A stretch of DNA of 64,000 nucleotides from Hyphomicrobiales bacterium (GCA_039973685.1 JBDWKL010000043.1:62001-126000), one strand, 5' to 3'. Numbered from the stretch's first letter, positions 26,384-35,713 are shown. Numbers and translations are program-made. Notes: a model not told the origin generated them from the sequence alone.

Positions 26384-29125
26384 TTATTGAACTCCATTCA
26401 AAGATTTCAATGCTGATAATACTTTATCAGGCGTTGCAGGAAGGTCTGAGATGATTGCGCCAGTGGCATCGCGAATAGCATTCAAGATTGAAGGAGCCGT
26501 TGGAATAAGAACGTGTTCACCCAGTCCCTTTGCGCCATACGGACCTTCGGCATCTTCAACTTCCAAAATGATGTTTTCAAACTCAGGCATATCACCAATT
26601 GTCGGCATCAAATAATCATGCAAATTTTCTGTACGGCCTGGCAAATAATCTTCCATCAGTGCCAATCCAATTCCCTGTGCCACGCCGCCTTCTATTTGAC
26701 CTTCCACCAACATTGGATTGATCGCTCTGCCCACATCATGGGCCGTGGTGATCTTATCCAGTTTGATGGTGCCAAGGCGGGTATCGACAGTAAGTTCCAT
26801 AAGCTGCGCACCATAGCCGTAGACCGCATAAGGGATACCCTGCCCCTTTTCATCCAACGCCGAAGTTGGCGGATCATAAGTCTCTTCAGCCATGAAAACA
26901 TAACCATATTCATTGGCTGCAATTTCTTCTGTGTGAATAGATACTGTTTCACCTTCATCCGAGATATTGATGACGTTCCCTGAGATGGAAATTGTCGCCG
27001 TCTCTCCAACATTTACCTGACGCAATAAGGTTTGACGCAATTGCTCACCTGAGAGCTTTGCAGCACACCCTGTAACGTAGGTCTGACGGGAAGCGGATGT
27101 TTTACCGCAATCTGGTGTTAAGTCGGTGTCACCATCAATCAACGTGATCGAATGAACAGGAACCCCCAGCGCATCAGCCGCAATTTGCGTAATCACTGTA
27201 TTAGCACCTTGCCCAATATCCATAGCGCCTTGGTGCAAAACAACGTCTCCATTGTTGCGAATACCCATTCTGATTGTCGACGGATTAGGCAGTGATGTAT
27301 TGCCACATCCATACCAGCAAGACCCAAGCCCGACACCTTTTCTCAGGCCCGTTTCACTTTGAGATTGGTTGAATGCTTTTGCTGCATCATTAGCTTTTTC
27401 CCATGCAGGCTTAAGCGCTTCAAGACATTCTACAATGCCAACGCCTTTGTTGAAAACCTGCCCCGTAACGGTCGGCTGATTGTTGCGAAGACCGTTCTTT
27501 ATTCTAAATTCTAAGCGGTCAATTCCAACTTTATCTGCCAGCTGATCAAAAGCTGTTTCTTGCGCAATGGCAGACTGCGGCACACCAAAACCTCTGAATG
27601 CGCCAGAAGGTGGTGTGTTCGTGTGAACAGCCACTGAATGCGCGCAATAATCGGGCGTAAAATATGGACCAGATGCGTGAACAGGCACCCTGTTGGCAAC
27701 TGTCGGGCCCCAACTTGCATAAGCGCCAGTATTGAAGGTACCGTCGAAGTCAAACCCACTTAATAAGCCATCATCATCACAACCCACCGTTAGCGAGATT
27801 TCGGATGGATGCCGTTTTGTGGTGGCACGCATGGATTCAGTGCGCGTGTAGCAAATTGTAACGGGTCGGTTCAACCGCCAAGCAGCTAGCGCTACATAGG
27901 GTTGAAATGAGATATCTAGTTTCGACCCGAAACCTCCCCCGCATGCCGATGGCATAACCCGTATGGCGCTTTTATCCATACCAAGAATTTCAGACAAACT
28001 ATCACGGTCCATTTGGGCTGCTTGCGTACAGCCATAAATCTCAAGCCGATCACCTTTGCGCATGCAATAGCCAGCCTCTGGTTCGATATACCCATGCTCA
28101 ATAAAAGGCGTGGAGGTTGCAACCGTTACTGTGTGTGCGGCATTAGCGAGAGCTTCCTTCGTATTGCCCCGCTCAACATAACCACGCACCAAAACATTGC
28201 CTTCGCGCGTTTTATGGAGCTGGTCCATAGAGGGCGCCAGAGCTTCACTCGGCAATAAGGCGTGATTGCGTTTTGTCCATTTGACGGGAAACGCATCGCC
28301 TTTCAATTGCTTGATTGCGGCAGGCTCTCCGACGATCGCAGCGATTGCTTCACCGCGATAAATTGCCGTGCCTTCTGCAAAGACCGGCTGGTCAGCAAAG
28401 GGTGGGATAACGCCAAAGCAATTGACGCCTTCAATATCGGACGCATCAAATACCGCAACGATGCCAGCGTTATTTTCAACAAACCCATCTTTGTCGCCAA
28501 TTTCAAAATCAGCAAAATGATGAGGGCTTCTGACAACAAGAACTTGCAAAGCATCTTGCGGAATAACATCCGAACCGTAGGCCAATTCACCGGTTACTTT
28601 TGGCACCCCATCCAAATGAGAAATAGCCGCCCCAACGCCTGCACCTGCCTGAGGTGGTGTGACGTTGCTTATTGGACGATGTGTATTGGCAACAGCTTCA
28701 ACGATCTTTTTGTACCCTGTGCACCTGCAAAGTACGCCGCCCAATGCATCTTCAATTTCTAGGTGCGTTGGATGCGGGTTTTCGTTCAACAACGCATTTG
28801 CCGAGATCAACATGCCAGGTGTGCATATGCCACATTGAGCTGCGCCATGACGCAAAAAACTTTCCTGCAACGCACTCAAAGTGCCGTTATCTGAAAGCCC
28901 TTCTGCTGTCTCAACAGCCGCCCCCTCAACTTGGTTTGCAGGCGTTAAGCAAGCGCAGGCCGTTTGACCATCTATAAGCACAGTACACGCACCACAGTCA
29001 CCGGCGTTGCAACCAATTTTAGTCGCAGTCAAACCAAGATTATCGCGCAAAACATCAGACAAGCGATCGGTCGGATTGGCTTCAATCTCGACGGCTTTAT
29101 CATTTACTTTAAATGCTATTTGCAT
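26384..29125 (-). CDS. fused [2Fe-2S]/molybdopterin dehydrogenase, probable nicotinate dehydrogenase
   Basis: 913 residues from the ATG preceded by GGGAGG (7-base spacing); a 27-base upstream extension is not needed. Residues ~1-155 hold both [2Fe-2S] clusters: GCNAGDCGACTVL and the helical-domain QCGICTPGM with LCRCTGY. The rest is the xanthine-dehydrogenase-type molybdopterin domain (ACGGGFGSKLDI, FRGFGVPQ, DIGQGANTV, QIEGGVAQGIGLALMEDY, GAKGLGEHVL). GAKGLGE carries the catalytic Glu. The predicted reaction is hydroxylation of nicotinate at C6 with water as oxygen donor. In E. barkeri the same functions are spread over separate small and split large subunits. The FAD subunit is encoded just upstream. 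Confidence 0.9.
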   Translation of the reverse strand: MQIAFKVNDKAVEIEANPTDRLSDVLRDNLGLTATKIGCNAGDCGACTVLIDGQTACACLTPANQVEGAAVETAEGLSDNGTLSALQESFLRHGAAQCGICTPGMLISANALLNENPHPTHLEIEDALGGVLCRCTGYKKIVEAVANTHRPISNVTPPQAGAGVGAAISHLDGVPKVTGELAYGSDVIPQDALQVLVVRSPHHFADFEIGDKDGFVENNAGIVAVFDASDIEGVNCFGVIPPFADQPVFAEGTAIYRGEAIAAIVGEPAAIKQLKGDAFPVKWTKRNHALLPSEALAPSMDQLHKTREGNVLVRGYVERGNTKEALANAAHTVTVATSTPFIEHGYIEPEAGYCMRKGDRLEIYGCTQAAQMDRDSLSEILGMDKSAIRVMPSACGGGFGSKLDISFQPYVALAAWRLNRPVTICYTRTESMRATTKRHPSEISLTVGCDDDGLLSGFDFDGTFNTGAYASWGPTVANRVPVHASGPYFTPDYCAHSVAVHTNTPPSGAFRGFGVPQSAIAQETAFDQLADKVGIDRLEFRIKNGLRNNQPTVTGQVFNKGVGIVECLEALKPAWEKANDAAKAFNQSQSETGLRKGVGLGSCWYGCGNTSLPNPSTIRMGIRNNGDVVLHQGAMDIGQGANTVITQIAADALGVPVHSITLIDGDTDLTPDCGKTSASRQTYVTGCAAKLSGEQLRQTLLRQVNVGETATISISGNVINISDEGETVSIHTEEIAANEYGYVFMAEETYDPPTSALDEKGQGIPYAVYGYGAQLMELTVDTRLGTIKLDKITTAHDVGRAINPMLVEGQIEGGVAQGIGLALMEDYLPGRTENLHDYLMPTIGDMPEFENIILEVEDAEGPYGAKGLGEHVLIPTAPSILNAIRDATGAIISDLPATPDKVLSALKSLNGVQ

Positions 29126-29969
29126 GATCAAGCCTCCCTTGTACGTCGGCAATAACGCGGCCTACCAATTCTCGGCTTGCATCCATTCGATAAACTCCAC
29201 TTGCCCGCACATCATCAATTGGGGCTAAGTCTTTCATGTGTTCAGCTAAGATGAATTCTGGCGTAATTTTATCGAGCGGTTGACCAACAAGTGCCGCTTC
29301 CAGTGCCGTTAGCCGCTTTGCGACAAGTGAACACGAACCAACACTAATAGCAGCGCCTAAAATTGTATTTTGATCATCCACTTCAATTCTCGCTGCAACC
29401 ATGGAAATTGAGATGACTAAATATTTTCGTGCGCCAAGCTTCAAAAAGCTCGAAGCACCTTTTGCCGCGTCTGCTGGAATAATGATCGCGGTTACAATTT
29501 CATCATCGCTCAAATCAATTTTACGGTTGCCCAAAACAAAGGCAGAGATTGGAAGCCGACGATTGCCGTCGATTGACGTTATTTCGACCAATGCATCTAG
29601 CGATAACAAAGGAGGCATGCCATCAGCTGCCGGAGATGCATTGCAAATGTTGCCTGCTAATGTTGCTCTATTTTGAATTTGCACGGACCCTACTTCGCGA
29701 GCCGCTAATTTCAAGCCATCAAAAGCTGGAGGCAGATCAGCTTTAATCACATCAGTCCACGTAACCAACGCACCAATCGACCAAGAACCATCAGACCGTT
29801 TCGTAATTTTCTTCAGGCCAGCTATTTTTGAAATATCCAGTATATTTCCTTCAGGCTGCCGATCTTGCAGACTAGGATAGAAGTCTGTTCCTCCCGACAA
29901 CATTGACCACTTATTCGAAGATAAAAGATCAAGAGCTGCATCCAGCGTTTTTGGACATTCAAATATCAT
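29109..29969 (-). CDS. FAD-binding subunit (subunit M) of the molybdenum hydroxylase
   Basis: 286 residues, normal for the CoxM/XdhB FAD chain. WSMLSGGTDFYPSLQDRQ is the FAD-binding loop near residue 25. VGSVQIQNRATLAGNICNASPAADGMP is the second FAD motif and includes NRATLAGN. LKLGARKYLVISISMVAARIEV belongs to the CO_deh_flav_C domain. It passes electrons from the iron-sulfur clusters of the next gene product to an acceptor. Its last 17 bases overlap the start of the fused chain, so the two are translated together. Confidence 0.92.
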   Translation of the reverse strand: MIFECPKTLDAALDLLSSNKWSMLSGGTDFYPSLQDRQPEGNILDISKIAGLKKITKRSDGSWSIGALVTWTDVIKADLPPAFDGLKLAAREVGSVQIQNRATLAGNICNASPAADGMPPLLSLDALVEITSIDGNRRLPISAFVLGNRKIDLSDDEIVTAIIIPADAAKGASSFLKLGARKYLVISISMVAARIEVDDQNTILGAAISVGSCSLVAKRLTALEAALVGQPLDKITPEFILAEHMKDLAPIDDVRASGVYRMDASRELVGRVIADVQGRLDHANSI

Positions 29970-30043
29970 ATTCTATCTCATTGGTTCACAAACGAGCTCA
30001 ACGGCATTTTCAAATTCTATAGAGCGCATATCGATTAAACGTC

Positions 30044-30379
30044 TCAATCACCAACACCCGGTTCAGGTGATAGATGAGCCTCTTTCGATGCCACTCCATC
30101 CCACTTTGCAGCATCAGCAGGAGCCTCACCTTGCTCTGTGATATTTGGCCAAACCTTTGCATATTTTGCGTTGATTTCTAACCACTTCTCCAGCCCAGGT
30201 TCTGTATCTGCTTTAATTGCCTCAGCAGGGCATTCAGGCTCACAAACACCGCAGTCGATACATTCATCAGGATGGATCACAATGAAATTTTCACCGATGT
30301 AAAAACAATCGACAGGACAAACTTCAATGCAGTCTTGATACTTACATTTAATGCAGTTTTCAGTTACGACGTACGTCAA
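30044..30379 (-). CDS. fdxA: 7Fe ferredoxin, FdxA type
   Basis: 111 residues. [18 protein letters not shown] at the N-terminus and [12 protein letters not shown] around residues 40-51 are the Cys pattern of Azotobacter ferredoxin I-type [3Fe-4S]/[4Fe-4S] proteins. The extended tail ends SPEPGVGD. The start is TTG: TTGA overlaps the stop of the aldehyde oxidoreductase gene, and GAGGG lies seven bases before it. Being cotranscribed with an aldehyde:ferredoxin oxidoreductase and 6-hydroxynicotinate reductase, it is the natural electron shuttle between them (inference). Confidence 0.93.
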   Translation of the reverse strand: MTYVVTENCIKCKYQDCIEVCPVDCFYIGENFIVIHPDECIDCGVCEPECPAEAIKADTEPGLEKWLEINAKYAKVWPNITEQGEAPADAAKWDGVASKEAHLSPEPGVGD

Positions 30380-32100
30380 TACACCACCCTCGTTTCAATC
30401 AAATTGGCCATATATTCGTTGATTTCACCACTCTTCAAGCGCGCCTTTTGGCCCGTTGGTGGAAGCTCTTCTTTTAAGAAAAATTCTGGCAACTCATCAT
30501 CTTCAGCGGTGAATCCAGCATCATCATTGAACGCCTTTTCAAGCCGCAACGTTTCAATTCCAATATCCTTGATGAAATCAGGATCAACATCACATTGATG
30601 GGCATCATTTATGGCATCGGCGATGAGCTTTAAATTGTCATCTGTTACTGATCTACCGAAAACACAAAGACCAAAAGAGTCAGCAACGGCACTATTGACC
30701 TGCATTCTGAAGCTTTCAGCGACCAGCTCCTCAATGGACTTATCATCACACTTGAAACCTGGCGCATTTCCAACGGTGTGATCAGCGCCTTGGGCCGTCA
30801 ACATCATTGAAATTCCGGTGACTTCAATGATACGCGGATCATAAGCACTAATTGCCTGCTTCTTGATGACGGGAACACGCTCCACACCAAGCCCCTCGCC
30901 AACACGTGCTGTTCCTTGCGCGAGAAATTCCCCACGTTCGCCACCAGCACGAATTTCCGTCAAACAATGTTTCATGAATTCCAGATCGCCAAATTCGGCT
31001 TCACCAGCCTCCATCAACACCCCAATGGTTGCACCAAGTTCGATACTATCCACACCGAGATCGTTGGCCGTTTCATTGAGCAGTGCGACATCATCAGGTT
31101 CGGTCAACCCGCAGTTAGTGCCAAGCAAACCAATGGTCTCGTACTCCAAGGGAGAAACAAGCTCTCGGCCATCTTTATCAACGTACACATTGCTACATTT
31201 GATCAAACAACCAGGCATACATGCGTGTGAAATTTCACCACCCCGCGAGGAATTTAACTCACGAATGTAATCACCGCCCATCTTCAACGGGCCACCGTCT
31301 GGAGGTGTTAGTTGTCCTGATGAAAAATTGCGAACGGGCAATGCGCCCATGTAGTTTGTGAGATCCCCCACCATTGCTGTCCCTGTGGACTTCAACGTTT
31401 GGATCGGAACCGCCTCATTCAGCATTTTGCCATATTCTTTTACCGCACCCATGACCTTTTTACGATCATGCACAGGCGGCATTTTGTGCTTATCGATGAC
31501 GATCGCTTTAATTTTCTTAGCGCCCATCACTGCACCCACACCACCTCTAGCCGCTAAGCGTGATGGTCTGTTATCGGTATCTGAAAACGCGATACCAGCC
31601 ATAAGGCCGAGATATTCGCCAACAGGACCGCAAAGCGCGAGGGATACTTTTTGCCCATATTCTTCATGGAGTTTGGCGGCGCAATCAAAATTACCTAGCC
31701 CCATATAAGGTGCTGCATCATGAAAAGTGATGGGGCCTTCTTTTGGAATATGCAGGACAACCCAATCATCTGAGGCGCCATTGAATATGATCGTGCCAAT
31801 TTCCAATTGGCCCATTGCATAAGCAAAAGTGCCGCCGCTATTGGCTTCCTTTATTCCGCCAGTCAAAGGGCTCTTACACCCCACACTCAATCTATTGGCA
31901 TTGGAAAAATTAGTTCCTGCAAAAGGGCCTGCGGAGAAAATCAGCGGGTTTTCTGGTGCAAGCGGATCAACCTTTGCCACATCTCGCTCAACCAAGGTGC
32001 GAGCAATTAAATATCTCCCAGCCTCAGCAACAGCACGCGCTGACATCTCTTGACTTTCAATAGCCTGCGACTTCAGATCAATCTCAATATGCTTCCTCAT
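30376..32100 (-). CDS. aldehyde:ferredoxin oxidoreductase family tungsten/molybdenum enzyme
   Basis: 574 residues from MRKHIEIDL, whose ATG has GGAGGGG seven bases upstream. [20 protein letters not shown] and [18 protein letters not shown] are the AOR N-domain pterin-binding stretches. CMPGCLIKC (CxxCxxxC) plus Cys in FGLCVFG give the [4Fe-4S] ligands of the C-domains. Family members oxidise aldehydes to acids and reduce ferredoxin. They are common in anaerobes and less usual in alphaproteobacteria. In this operon the expected substrate is the aldehyde made by enamidase (2-formylglutarate) or its decarboxylation product glutarate semialdehyde. It is the first gene of the seven-gene operon 32100-22807 and is divergent from gcdH. 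Confidence 0.9.
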   Translation of the reverse strand: MRKHIEIDLKSQAIESQEMSARAVAEAGRYLIARTLVERDVAKVDPLAPENPLIFSAGPFAGTNFSNANRLSVGCKSPLTGGIKEANSGGTFAYAMGQLEIGTIIFNGASDDWVVLHIPKEGPITFHDAAPYMGLGNFDCAAKLHEEYGQKVSLALCGPVGEYLGLMAGIAFSDTDNRPSRLAARGGVGAVMGAKKIKAIVIDKHKMPPVHDRKKVMGAVKEYGKMLNEAVPIQTLKSTGTAMVGDLTNYMGALPVRNFSSGQLTPPDGGPLKMGGDYIRELNSSRGGEISHACMPGCLIKCSNVYVDKDGRELVSPLEYETIGLLGTNCGLTEPDDVALLNETANDLGVDSIELGATIGVLMEAGEAEFGDLEFMKHCLTEIRAGGERGEFLAQGTARVGEGLGVERVPVIKKQAISAYDPRIIEVTGISMMLTAQGADHTVGNAPGFKCDDKSIEELVAESFRMQVNSAVADSFGLCVFGRSVTDDNLKLIADAINDAHQCDVDPDFIKDIGIETLRLEKAFNDDAGFTAEDDELPEFFLKEELPPTGQKARLKSGEINEYMANLIETRVVY

Positions 32101-32163
32101 AGCAAATCCCCTCCAATGCAAGCACAACCCTAAAGAAGCTTAGTGATAGCACTCTATTATTAA

Positions 32164-32182
32164 TTAGCATACGAACAAATAA
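32164..32182. promoter_or_regulatory. TTAGYATRC operator copy, upstream of the AOR operon
   Basis: TTAGCATACGAACAAATAA, 64 bases upstream of the AOR ATG. It shares TTAG-Y-AT-R-C and the A-rich right half with the copies at 22720, 32352 and 33854. Confidence 0.65.
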
Positions 32183-32322
32183 AATGTTTGTAAACTGCGA
32201 ATGATAAACAATTAAACAAAGCGCAAAAAAACACAATCTACATTCCCGTGCGAGTGTGCAGACATTAAGCCCTGCTGTTTATTCACGAGTAATCTGTTGA
32301 TGACTTATTAGGTGACAATGAC

Positions 32323-32351
32323 TTGACATTTTTCAGTCGCCTACATTATCG
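32323..32351 (+). promoter_or_regulatory. predicted promoter of gcdH
   Basis: TTGACA at 32323-32328 is followed after 17 bases by TTATCG, a weak -10. The operator copy at 32352 begins immediately downstream, where a bound repressor would block the start site. Confidence 0.5.
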
Positions 32352-32371
32352 TTAGTATGCATATGAAATAA
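32352..32371. promoter_or_regulatory. TTAGYATRC operator copy, upstream of gcdH
   Basis: TTAGTATGCATATGAAATAA directly abuts the predicted gcdH -10 element. The centre TTAGTATGCATA is close to a full palindrome. Confidence 0.65.
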
Positions 32372-32601
32372 AAATCGAACATTCATATTTTTAGCGCTTA
32401 GTTTAAGAGCCTACAGAAATGATCGGCAGTAAATGAGCGTGCAAAGGCTTGCGGTGCAAATGTTTAAATGAATAATCCGTAATCTTGAGATTGCTTAGGA
32501 TTGGAAACAACGGTTGTCACTCTTGTGAGACGACTCGTTTTAATTGGCCAACTTCTCTGCAACAGCCGTTCAAAAGTGACAACCAGTATTTAGGAATTAA
32601 C

Positions 32602-33816
32602 ATGACCAACAATATCTCACCTGCCAGCAGGCCTGATCTTTCTACATTTGTCTGGGACGATGCATTTAAGCTGGAAGGTCAGCTGTCAGAAGAAGAACGG
32701 CTCATTCGAGATTCTGCGCGACAATACGCACAAGAAAAGCTGCAACCGAGAATCATAGAAGCCTTTGAAAACGAAACGACCGATCCTGAAATCTTTCGAG
32801 AAATGGGTGAGATGGGTCTTCTCGGCGTCACCACCCCCGAAGCTTACGGCGGCGTTGAGGCTGGTTATGTAAGTTATGGCCTTGTCGCCAGAGAAATTGA
32901 GCGTGTTGATAGCGGTTACCGCTCAATGATGTCGGTTCAATCATCGCTCGTCATGTACCCCATCTACGCCTACGGGTCTGAAGAACAACGCAACAAGTTC
33001 CTTCCCAAGCTTGCATCGGGTGAATGGATTGGCTGTTTTGGCCTGACCGAACCGGACGCGGGTTCTGATCCGGCTGGCATGAAAACAACCGCGAAGAAAG
33101 TTGATGGAGGATACGTATTATCCGGCAGCAAAATGTGGATCTCAAACAGTCCAATTGCAGATGTATTTGTGATTTGGGCAAAATCAGACGCACACGACGG
33201 CAAAATTAGAGGCTTCGTTCTTGAAAAGGGCATGAAGGGTCTTTCAGCACCGAAGATTGGCGCAAAACTATCCCTGCGCGCTTCTATTACCGGTGAAATC
33301 GTTATGGACGGTGTCGAAGTAGGTGAAGATGCACTGCTTCCCAATGTTCAAGGATTAAAAGGCCCGTTTGGTTGCCTCAACCGCGCCCGCTATGGCATCA
33401 GCTGGGGTGTATTAGGTGCCGCAGAATTTTGCTGGCATGCAGCGCGCCAATATGGCCTCGATAGAAAACAGTTCAATCGTCCTTTGGCGCAGACTCAGCT
33501 TTTTCAAAAGAAGCTCGCAGACATGCAGACGGAAATTACATTAGGCCTTCAAGGCTCACTGCGGGTCGGTAGATTGATGGATGAAGCTGATGCGGCTCCA
33601 GAAATGATTAGCCTGATGAAACGCAACAACTGCGGCAAAGCATTGGACGTGGCCCGCATGTCGCGCGACATGCACGGCGGCAACGGGATAAGCCAAGAGT
33701 TTCAGGTCATTCGCCACATGGTCAATCTAGAGACTGTGAATACCTACGAGGGAACGCATGACGTGCACGCCTTGATTTTAGGCCGCGCGCAAACTGACTT
33801 GCAGGCTTTCTTCTAA
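32602..33816 (+). CDS. gcdH: glutaryl-CoA dehydrogenase (decarboxylating)
   Basis: 404 residues from [11 protein letters not shown], with AGGA six bases before the ATG; the upstream in-frame stretch is not conserved. It is very close to human GCDH throughout: [20 protein letters not shown] (substrate-carboxylate Arg in SGYRS), [57 protein letters not shown] and the catalytic Glu in [15 protein letters not shown]. It oxidises and decarboxylates glutaryl-CoA to crotonyl-CoA in the cytoplasm, passing electrons to ETF. Placement beside nicotinate genes and the shared operator support a role in the last part of nicotinate breakdown. Confidence 0.97.
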   Translation: MTNNISPASRPDLSTFVWDDAFKLEGQLSEEERLIRDSARQYAQEKLQPRIIEAFENETTDPEIFREMGEMGLLGVTTPEAYGGVEAGYVSYGLVAREIERVDSGYRSMMSVQSSLVMYPIYAYGSEEQRNKFLPKLASGEWIGCFGLTEPDAGSDPAGMKTTAKKVDGGYVLSGSKMWISNSPIADVFVIWAKSDAHDGKIRGFVLEKGMKGLSAPKIGAKLSLRASITGEIVMDGVEVGEDALLPNVQGLKGPFGCLNRARYGISWGVLGAAEFCWHAARQYGLDRKQFNRPLAQTQLFQKKLADMQTEITLGLQGSLRVGRLMDEADAAPEMISLMKRNNCGKALDVARMSRDMHGGNGISQEFQVIRHMVNLETVNTYEGTHDVHALILGRAQTDLQAFF

Positions 33817-33853
33817 AATTAGAAACGGCTTGTTGTTCCAAAATGCTATTATG

Positions 33854-33877
33854 TTAGCATACAAATAATAATGCTAA
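33854..33877. promoter_or_regulatory. TTAGYATRC operator copy with full inverted repeat, upstream of enamidase
   Basis: TTAGCAT-N10-ATGCTAA is a perfect 7-bp inverted repeat in the 75 bases between gcdH and the enamidase gene, ending 14 bases before the enamidase ATG. This is the most symmetric of the four copies. The left half reads TTAGCATACAAATAATAA, nearly identical to the livK copy. Confidence 0.7.
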
Positions 33878-33891
33878 ATCTTGAGGCTCAC

Positions 33892-35070
33892 ATGAACTCG
33901 GAATCGAAAAAACTGGTTATCCGAAATATCGGACTATTGCTCTCAGGCAAAATGGAAGCCCCCATATATGATGGCGACTGTGTGATTGCGATCGATGGCA
34001 AGATCACCGAATGGGGATATGAAAAAGACCTCGATACTGAAGGCGCGACAACTGAGGTCGACGCCAATGGCGTGACGCTGGCGCCTGGTTTGATCGATAG
34101 CCACATTCACCCTGTGATTGGCGATTACACACCCCGCCAACAACAATTACATTGGATCGATTCAACTCTTCACGGCGGGGTCACCACGCTCATTTCTGCT
34201 GGTGAAGTTCATATGCCTGGCCGCCCGAAGGATATTGTTGGTCTCAAAGCAATGGCGATTGCGGCACAGCGTTGGTATGAAAACTTTCGCCCCTCTGGTG
34301 TGAAGGTTCATGCTGGTGCGCCAGTAATTGAACACGGCATGGTGGAGCAAGATTTTAAAGACCTTGCTGATGCAGGCGTAAAGCTTCTTGGCGAAGTTGG
34401 GCTTGGCACTGTTAAAGACGGCAAGACAGCCAAGGAGATGGTGGGTTGGGCACGCAAATATGGCATCCAAAGCACCATTCACACAGGCGGGCCTTCAATA
34501 CCCGGTTCAGGTTTGATTGATGCTGACATGGTTCTTGAAACAGGCACAGATGTGATCGGCCACGTGAACGGCGGACACTCTGCCCTTCCAGACGATCAGA
34601 TTATTTGCCTTTGCGAAAGCTGCACCAGCGGCCTTGAAATCGTCCACAATGGCAATGAACGCGCGGGCCTTCTAGCATTAAACACCGCCCGCGAACTCAA
34701 GCAGATGGACCGCATTATATTGGGAACAGATGGACCAGCTGGTTCAGGCGTGCAACCGCTTGGCATCATGCGCATGGTTGCGATGCTCTCTAGCCTTGGC
34801 CATGTGCCAGCGGAAGTAGCGTTTTGCTTCGCCAATGGTAATACAGCGCGCCAACGTGAGCTTGATACGGGCCTTATCGAAAAGGGTTATTGCGCTGACT
34901 TTGTGCTTATGGACCAAGCGCAACACGCGCCGGGCAAAACAATATTGGAATCTGTTGAACAGGGTAATTTACCAGGTATCGGCATGACCATCATTGATGG
35001 CGCGATCACCAGCGAACGTAGTCGCAACACCCCACCTGCCACCCGACTTCCAATCATCGTAAAACAGTAG
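33892..35070 (+). CDS. enamidase (1,4,5,6-tetrahydro-6-oxonicotinate hydrolase), amidohydrolase family
   Basis: 392 residues from MNSESKKLVIRN, whose ATG has GAGG five bases upstream; an ATG at 33871 lies inside the operator repeat and is less likely. It matches Eubacterium barkeri enamidase (EC 3.5.2.18): GDYTPRQ, LHGGVTTLISAG, PGRPKD, GVKVHAGAPV, LLGEVGLGTV, HTGGPSIPGSG, HVNGGHSALP and GTDGPAGSGVQPLGI. The metal ligands are seen in DSHIHP (HxH), the Glu of GEVGLG, the His of IHTGG and HVNGGH, and the Asp of GTDGP. It opens the ring to 2-formylglutarate and ammonium. It follows gcdH in the same direction. Confidence 0.92.
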   Translation: MNSESKKLVIRNIGLLLSGKMEAPIYDGDCVIAIDGKITEWGYEKDLDTEGATTEVDANGVTLAPGLIDSHIHPVIGDYTPRQQQLHWIDSTLHGGVTTLISAGEVHMPGRPKDIVGLKAMAIAAQRWYENFRPSGVKVHAGAPVIEHGMVEQDFKDLADAGVKLLGEVGLGTVKDGKTAKEMVGWARKYGIQSTIHTGGPSIPGSGLIDADMVLETGTDVIGHVNGGHSALPDDQIICLCESCTSGLEIVHNGNERAGLLALNTARELKQMDRIILGTDGPAGSGVQPLGIMRMVAMLSSLGHVPAEVAFCFANGNTARQRELDTGLIEKGYCADFVLMDQAQHAPGKTILESVEQGNLPGIGMTIIDGAITSERSRNTPPATRLPIIVKQ

Positions 35071-35293
35071 AAACGGTTGCTGTCGCCTTTGATAACCCAC
35101 AAATCTAAAACCGCGAGTTAAAGTTCATTTATGATGGTGTGATGGGTGTAAGAGCCCCAGTGGGTTTCCCACACACCAACTAACTCTAGGCTAGGTCTTT
35201 CCGATTTCGCATGGAAATTAGGCTGTGTGTAAAGTTGCCATGTTGTGCTATTGATCAAAGCGGGAAACGACTAGAGCTTTATTTTGAGCAAAC

Positions 35294-35713
35294 ATGAAAA
35301 CGACAGAATATAAAATCGATCAACAAATTGGCTATCTGCTTCGCCTTGCACACCAAAGGCACAGCATGATTTTCCAGCAACATATGATTGCGGATTTAAC
35401 GCCTACCCAATTTTCGGCACTCGTGCGAATTCATGAAGAAAAATCCTGTTCGCAAAACCTTCTAGGCCGCATGATTTCTGTCGATGTTGCCACAATGAAA
35501 GGCGTCATTGACCGATTGAAGAAGAAGGAGCTCATTAATTTAAATGCTGATCCTACCGACAAGCGCAGAACGCTCATTAGTCTAACTCCTGATACAGAGG
35601 AAATGATGAGCGACCTTCTAAAAACAGGCTCTAAAATTTCTGACGAAACACTACGCCCCCTTACAGCAACCGAAAAAAATCGCCTGCTTCAGCTTCTAAC
35701 AAGAATTACATAG
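35294..35713 (+). CDS. MarR family regulator, probable nicotinate-pathway repressor (NicR-like)
   Basis: 139 residues. The winged helix-turn-helix runs from QIGYLLRLAHQRHSMIFQQH through LTPTQFSALVRIHE, DVATMKGVIDRLKKKELI and the wing NADPTDKRRTLISLTP. The N-terminal pattern resembles NicR/BpsR, the MarR proteins that control nicotinate degradation in other proteobacteria. It lies directly after the enamidase gene and is the only regulator gene in the block. I find no TTAGYATRC copy in its own 223-base upstream region, so it may not autoregulate through that motif. Confidence 0.88.
   Translation: MKTTEYKIDQQIGYLLRLAHQRHSMIFQQHMIADLTPTQFSALVRIHEEKSCSQNLLGRMISVDVATMKGVIDRLKKKELINLNADPTDKRRTLISLTPDTEEMMSDLLKTGSKISDETLRPLTATEKNRLLQLLTRIT

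Larger units (their letters stand above)
32101..32601. promoter_or_regulatory. divergent control region between the AOR operon and gcdH
   Basis: 500 bases without a supported gene. It contains two copies of the TTAGYATRC operator motif, one 64 bases before the AOR start and one 231 bases before the gcdH start, and a TTGACA-type promoter aimed at gcdH. The space between the second operator and gcdH (about 230 bases) shows a long AT-rich leader with no recognisable riboswitch. Confidence 0.6.
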
